A stretch of 64,000 nt of DNA. Source: Alentia gelatinosa (taxonomy: Eukaryota > Annelida > Polychaeta > Phyllodocida > Polynoidae). Positions within the stretch are counted from its first letter, which is position 1, and every line of letters starts with the position of its first letter. The translations under genes were made by a program, and so were the position numbers. Of the stretch, positions 59,318 through 64,000 are shown in pieces. The stretch lies in assembly GCA_950022655.1 (NCBI GenBank), contig OX465583.1, positions 13,539,298 through 13,603,297 of the forward strand. The letters are read 5' to 3'. The notes under the pieces were generated by a model. The model was not told the DNA's origin. It was given only the letters and a program-made list of their open reading frames with translations, and did not search any database.

Positions 59318-59865
59318 CCCGACGGCTTCAGCCAAACATTCACCTGGCAACCTATTCTTTAGCACTGGATCACTAAGTGTATGTGTATAATAGGTCCATA
59401 ATACCCATCTACATTATTTCCAGAGATATAATAATGATTGCATCGTATTCTATGGTATTCCAGCTCAAATCTGGTATGGCATACATACATATTGCCTCAA
59501 TAATACTTTAGATATAGCATAGATAACATAGGATCACTGAAATTGAATATACATTAATACACTGACAGGCCTAGCTATCATATGCTTATCTTTCTCCAAG
59601 TTAAAACCAAAACAATTATCAACTATAAAGTTTTGATAGTCCAGACTTGTTGATACACTGCCTTTAATTGTTCTAGCAGTCCAATCTGTCCAAAACCAAC
59701 AGTACTGAAATCACACCCACCGTTCACACTCTAGGTGTGATTGCTATATGTCTCTATATGAATGCAGTCGGACTCGGCCGTGTTTGTCCGAGTGGCCGCG
59801 TAACTAGACAGTGGGCCGTTAGGCGGCGCTGAACGGCAACACCTGTATTGACAACATTCTGTTGG
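59318..59865 (-). repeat. Interspersed repeat E, copy 2
   Basis: Reverse of copy 1: CACCTGGCAA at the left, ATCGTATTCTATGGTATTCC, CCGTTCACACTCTAGGTGTG, GGCCGTGTTTGTCCGAG and AACACCTGTATTGA. Confidence 0.8.
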
Positions 59866-59875
59866 CTATGAGTTA

Positions 59876-59958
59876 GTATAGCACATCATGTAGGTAATGC
59901 CAATATAGCACATTTTGTAGGTAATTACAATAGGACAATTTAGCATATTCCATTCTCC
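59876..59958 (+). repeat. Short tandem units before repeat F
   Basis: Units like TATAGCACATTTTGTAGGTA about every 37 bp. Similar units recur at 60490-60600, on the far side of repeat F. Confidence 0.65.
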
Positions 59959-59959
59959 G

Positions 59960-60440
59960 TTGTAGCCCGGAAGTAGGTGGCGCTGTTCTAAGCGTCCGAG
60001 GCATGGGGGCCGCCATCTTGCTGAAGCACCTACATAATGCTAAGCCTATAGGCGCTTTCGGCTGTTTATTTCTAATAGTATTTCAGGTGTAAGGGTAGTT
60101 AAAGTACCCCTTAGGCGTTTTCCTCAACAAAGTCAGATATCTCTTGCAGTTTCAGGTCCAGGAGACATGTGATGGCCTCAGTTTAGACTATAAACGCGAT
60201 GTCAACAAATCGTCAAAAACAGCCAATTTTCTTCGAGTTGTCCCAATTTAATTCATGCCTGGATAAAGTAAACACTCCTATTTCAACTATCACATGTACC
60301 GATTACACAGAAGAAAGTTGGTTAGTATAGTTTTTCACCATTCTAGACTCTGACAGCCCTTTGTTGTCAACCAACAAGATGGAAGATTGATCCGTTGTCA
60401 GAGATTTTGGAGGGTATTTTGAAACAGAAGTCACCAGCCA
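59960..60440 (+). repeat. Interspersed repeat F, copy 2
   Basis: Aligns with 2265-2765 (see there). Confidence 0.75.
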
Positions 60441-60835
60441 GATCTGCGAATAGATAATGGCAGCATAACCACGTCCTATAGGTATTAATTGGAGGTGTAG
60501 CACATTCTGTAGGTGCAATGACATTATGACAGTATAGCGCATTCTGTAGATAATTATAATAGAGCACTTTCGATTGGTAATGTCAGTGTAGCCCATTCCA
60601 TCGGTCATGACAGTATTTTATAACTGAAGGTGATGACAATATATAGTGATTACAGTCTATCACAGCCTCACAACGCTCAACATTCTAGGAGTAGGGTTTT
60701 GCTGAGAGCCAACTAGTAAAATCATTAGGGCCCTATATCATCATTTATTCATAGCTGCATTGTCTAATCGGGTATTTGTTATCATTACAGCAGAGCGCCC
60801 GGAAATAGGCGTGCTTCTAAAGGCTTCAGCAGCTA

Positions 60836-61075
60836 CATTTATCTCACCCCTGGTATTTCCCCCCCAGAGGCTTAACACTGGGAACTCGTTCTCCATTACC
60901 CTACGAGTATTGCAGTCCGTTCTCCATGGTCTCTATCCTATGCATCATCCATTCATTTTATGTGTACATGGGTTAGATGGCTACAGAAAGCAACTAGTTT
61001 TGGTCAAAGTCGTTGTTCTCCAACTCGTTTCAATGCTACATGATATTCACTCGGCTGTCGCCTCCTGTGCTCGAA
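60836..61075 (+). mobile_element. Family A element, subtype 2, truncated hairpin
   Basis: TTTATCTCACCCCTGGTATT, AGAGGCTTAACACTGGGAAC, module end CATGGGTTAGATGG (TIR decayed). The hairpin breaks off after CACTCGGCTGTCGCCTCCTG. Confidence 0.75.
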
Positions 61076-61962
61076 CACCATTTTTTTGTCTAAATTGTAG
61101 GGTTCCATTTCCCTGAGACATGGTTTTTCCCTGCAATTGTTGGCTACATTTACCCCTAAAAAGGAATAGACTCTCATGCGATTTTGAACCCTGTGAGGTA
61201 CATGAATCCCACTCTGTGAATTCCACTTAAGGCATCAAAAGACAGCAATATGGCGAGGCAATTGAGACAGAGCACAAGGCCTCATAATTCGCGTTCTAGC
61301 ACTAGATCCAATGAATCCCCACTCTACCAAGCTAAAACATCAAAACTGATATATCACATGCATTACTATATACAATATACTGAAGAGTCAAAAGTATCTA
61401 AGCTACCTCGATATGACCCCTCAAGGCCTACACATGTTGAAGCATGGTAACCTATGGCTTGAGGCACTGAAAGCCAGGTCAGCGGGTTCTTACACGCGAT
61501 ACCAATGCGGCATTAGCGTGCACGATAACGACCACTCTGCCATCTGACGGGGGGTTTCTTGTTTATGCTCGTCAAGGGGTCGCCATCAAGGACGTTCAGC
61601 GGGGATTAAAGCCCGGATATCTAAAACTGCCCCAGCTCTCAAGATGAATAAATGTCTCAATATGAGAGAAAACAAATCACAAAAAAAAAGAAAAAAATGA
61701 GAAAAAAATAAATCACAGTGACGGTAGATGGGAGTGTGGAGTGTGAGACTCCATCTGTTTACTCAGACTGAGGTGGCTGTATATTATATGGGAGAAGGCA
61801 GGCTTGTGTATATATCACCCAGACAGAAAATCCATTTTGGAGACTTCAAGCATCTGTTATATATATATATCAATACCATGTATCGATCTGGGCCTCATGT
61901 TGACCTGAGATTATAGTGATACGTTTAGACAGACATACATGTTATGGTTGATATTGCGTATT
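61076..61962. other. No supported gene
   Basis: Includes an A-rich tract at 61680-61710. Nothing else recognised. Confidence 0.45.
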
Positions 61963-62245
61963 ATCTCAACCGTGGTATTTTTTTCTACGCAGATTTAACA
62001 TTGGGAACTCGTACTCAATGCCCATGAAGAAATAATACTCAATAGAGGATTATGTCACAAATGCTAGCCAATAAGTTAATATAAAGGGTGAGATAAATTC
62101 AGAAACCTATTCAAATTTACGGTCAGAGCTTGTTCCCATCTTGTTTGAACAGCTACGGAATTCACGTGGCTTCACCTTGTGAATTACTACGCTATTCAAA
62201 GTCGATCGGGTACGAGCTATGACTGTAAACTTTCATAAGTTTTCT
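61963..62245 (+). mobile_element. Family A element, subtype 1
   Basis: TTATCTCAACCGTGGTATTT, GCAGATTTAACATTGGGAAC, module end AAGGGTGAGATAAATTCAG, hairpin with GAATTCACGTGGCTTCACCT at its centre. Confidence 0.8.
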
Positions 62246-62389
62246 TTATATTGCTTTATAAGACTTTTTTTTTACACATTTACGAAATAATATTAAGCAG
62301 TGGAAATATATATATACATATAGAAGAAGACTGGGGGAGGTCAAGGAAACAATATAGAGGAAACCTTTATGGTCAGAGTTCGTATCCCA

Positions 62390-62640
62390 TCGAGTTTGAA
62401 TTGCAAAGTAATTCACAAGGTGAAGCCAGGTGAATTACTTAGCGAATTGAGATGGGATCAAGCTCTAAACCTAAACTTGAATATGTTTCTGAATTTACCT
62501 CATCCCTCACATTGACTAATGGGCTGACCTTTATGACATAATCTTCAATTGAGTATTCTTTTCTAAATTCCAAATGAGCATTGGATACGAGTTCCCAATG
62601 TTAAGTCTACGGGGGAAAAAAATACCAGGGGTGAGATAAA
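62390..62640 (-). mobile_element. Family A element, subtype 1, inverted to the previous one
   Basis: Hairpin 62390-62480 then the module to AATACCAGGGGTGAGATAAA at 62640. Together with 61963-62245 it forms a head-to-head pair. Confidence 0.8.
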
Positions 62641-62842
62641 GCTGTATAACTATCAGAGTCGCAGGAGGAGTGTCGGGGAATCAGGGCCTGTGGGCCTTCC
62701 ACGTGTAAATAATTCATAGACTTAATCTCACACTGATGCTCAGGGTCATAACACACGGCCCCAGTGACATGCACGTCCGTAAGGATCAGGAGCGGTCAGC
62801 CGGGCTCCAGTCAACCCTCAGGTTTTCAGCATGGAAATGAAT
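62455..62842 (-). repeat. Segmental duplication unit 2
   Basis: Partner of 43776-44160; both contain the same module at the same position and the same flank. Confidence 0.9.
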
Positions 62843-62879
62843 CACTTGTCGCTGTGGATGCACATAACAGTTTCCCGGA

Positions 62880-64000
62880 AATCAATATAGGTGTTGCCAT
62901 GCGTTGGTTAAGCCAGAGACACACCAAGCAAGAAAGGCAGCGATTTCTGGAATCGCCAACACAGAATGGGGTGTATGTGAGCTATTATTTCATATTTCAC
63001 CTGATTATTGCTCCCAAGATGCTAAATTATAGGCAGGAGATATTCCTATGAAATAATATCTCACATACACGCCAATTTTTGTTGGCGATTCCAAAGATCG
63101 CTGCCTTGACTCGCTTGGTGTGTCCCTGGTATTTAGCCGGAGACACACCAAGTGAGAAAGGCAGCGATTTCTGGAATCGCCAACACAAAATGGCGTGTAT
63201 GTGAGCTTTTATTTCATATTTCACCTGAATATTGCTCCCAAGATGCTAAATTATAGGCAGGAGATATTCCTATGAAATAATATCTCACATACACGCCAAT
63301 TCTTGTTGGCGATTCCAGATATCGCTGCCTTCGCTCGTTTGTGTGTCCCTGGTGTGTCCCTGGTCAAGGCGGCGATCTCTGGAATCGCCAACACAAAATG
63401 GCGTGTATGTGAGCTAATATTTCATATTTCACCTGATTATTGTCTCTGATATGATAAATCATCGATGAGAGATATTACTATCAAATAATATCTCACATAC
63501 AGGCCATTTTGTGCTGGCGATTCCAGAGATCGCCGCCTTGACTCGCTTGGTGTGTCTCTGGTATTGGTTAGGCTGTCGCTCGGACAAATACGGCTGGGTC
63601 CGGCCTCCTGCCCATAGAGACACATAGCAAACACATTTAAAGTGTGAACGGTGAGTGTGATTGCAGGAGTGTTGTTTTATGATAGATTCAATTGGTGGAA
63701 CAAACTAGGGTATTGAATTAACAGGTCTGGACTGTCTTAACTTCATAGTTGATAATTGTCTTGGTTTTAACTTCGAAAAAGATAAGCATATGATAGCTAG
63801 GCCTACCAATGTATTATTGTGAATCCAGTTTTGTTGATCCTATTTTATCTACGCTGTATCTAAAGCATTATTCAGGCCATGTGCATGTATGACACATTAA
63901 ATTGGAGCTGGAATACCATAGAATACGATGCAATTACTGTTATTTCCCTGGAAATAATGTATACCATTATTATAAACGTAATACACTCATACACTCAGTG
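62880..64000 (+). repeat. Interspersed repeat E, copy 3, interrupted and cut by the window end
   Basis: Start ATATAGGTGTTGCC at 62886, interrupted at 62911, resumes at 63571 (GGCTGTCGCTCGGACAAATA) and continues to the window end. Confidence 0.8.
62911..63563. mobile_element. Triple palindrome element with 7-bp target duplication
   Basis: Three head-to-tail hairpins (62913-63129, 63137-63352, about 63366-63561), each with arms near 90 bp: CCAGAGACACACCAAGC, CAGCGATTTCTGGAATCGCC, GGCGTGTATGTGAGC and their complements. Direct TTGGTTA flanks the whole (62904-62910, 63564-63570). No coding. Confidence 0.85.

Overview
Eukaryotic, almost certainly metazoan, nuclear DNA. The window has one recognisable protein-coding locus with GT-AG introns, very low coding density, and intergenic and intronic DNA packed with tRNA-derived SINEs, A-tailed retroposon ends, terminal-inverted-repeat (TIR) elements, hairpins and tandem arrays. 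The repeat style and the invertebrate look of the gene suggest a spiralian, perhaps a mollusc. That placement is inference and could be wrong.

The gene lies on the minus strand. Three exons encode the N-terminus of a multiple C2 and transmembrane domain protein (MCTP): 50472-50657 (start codon and 62 residues), 26507-26615 and 17587-17809. Splice phases agree at both junctions (0, then 1), and the last two exons join into most of a first C2 domain with all five usual calcium-binding aspartates. The introns are about 23.9 kb and 8.7 kb. The rest of the protein (further C2 domains and two membrane segments) must lie beyond 17587; no later exon was recognised in 1-17586. A GC-rich patch at 32748-33026 holds a possible alternative first exon that ends in phase 0, as splicing to the 26.6 kb exon would need.

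Layout: 1-17.5 kb, repeats, including a TIR element with a telomere-like core (135-724) and a foldback with a TTA target duplication (16075-16621). 17.6-50.7 kb, the MCTP locus, with intronic purine microsatellite (19.4-19.8 kb), 153-bp palindromic tandem array (25.6-26.1 kb), SINEs (30, 35, 47 kb), SINE-tail tandem array (36.9-38.5 kb), 194-bp tandem repeat (39.9-40.3 kb), 10-bp minisatellite (41.0-41.2 kb) and TIR elements. 50.7-64 kb, upstream of exon 1: a 149-bp tandem array, GC-rich DNA, nested repeats, a segmental duplication and a triple palindrome.

The most striking pattern is a set of about 21 dispersed units of two related families. Each has a short module bounded by TTATCTCACCCC (family A) or TTATCCTACCCC (family B) and the inverse; both share a subterminal motif close to CCATAGACTTAACAT, and most are joined on one fixed side to a long hairpin. 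No transposase, reverse transcriptase or integrase reading frame was recognised, so all these elements appear non-autonomous here. Family letters (A, B, C, E, F, G, H, I, J, K) are local labels for this window, not database names.
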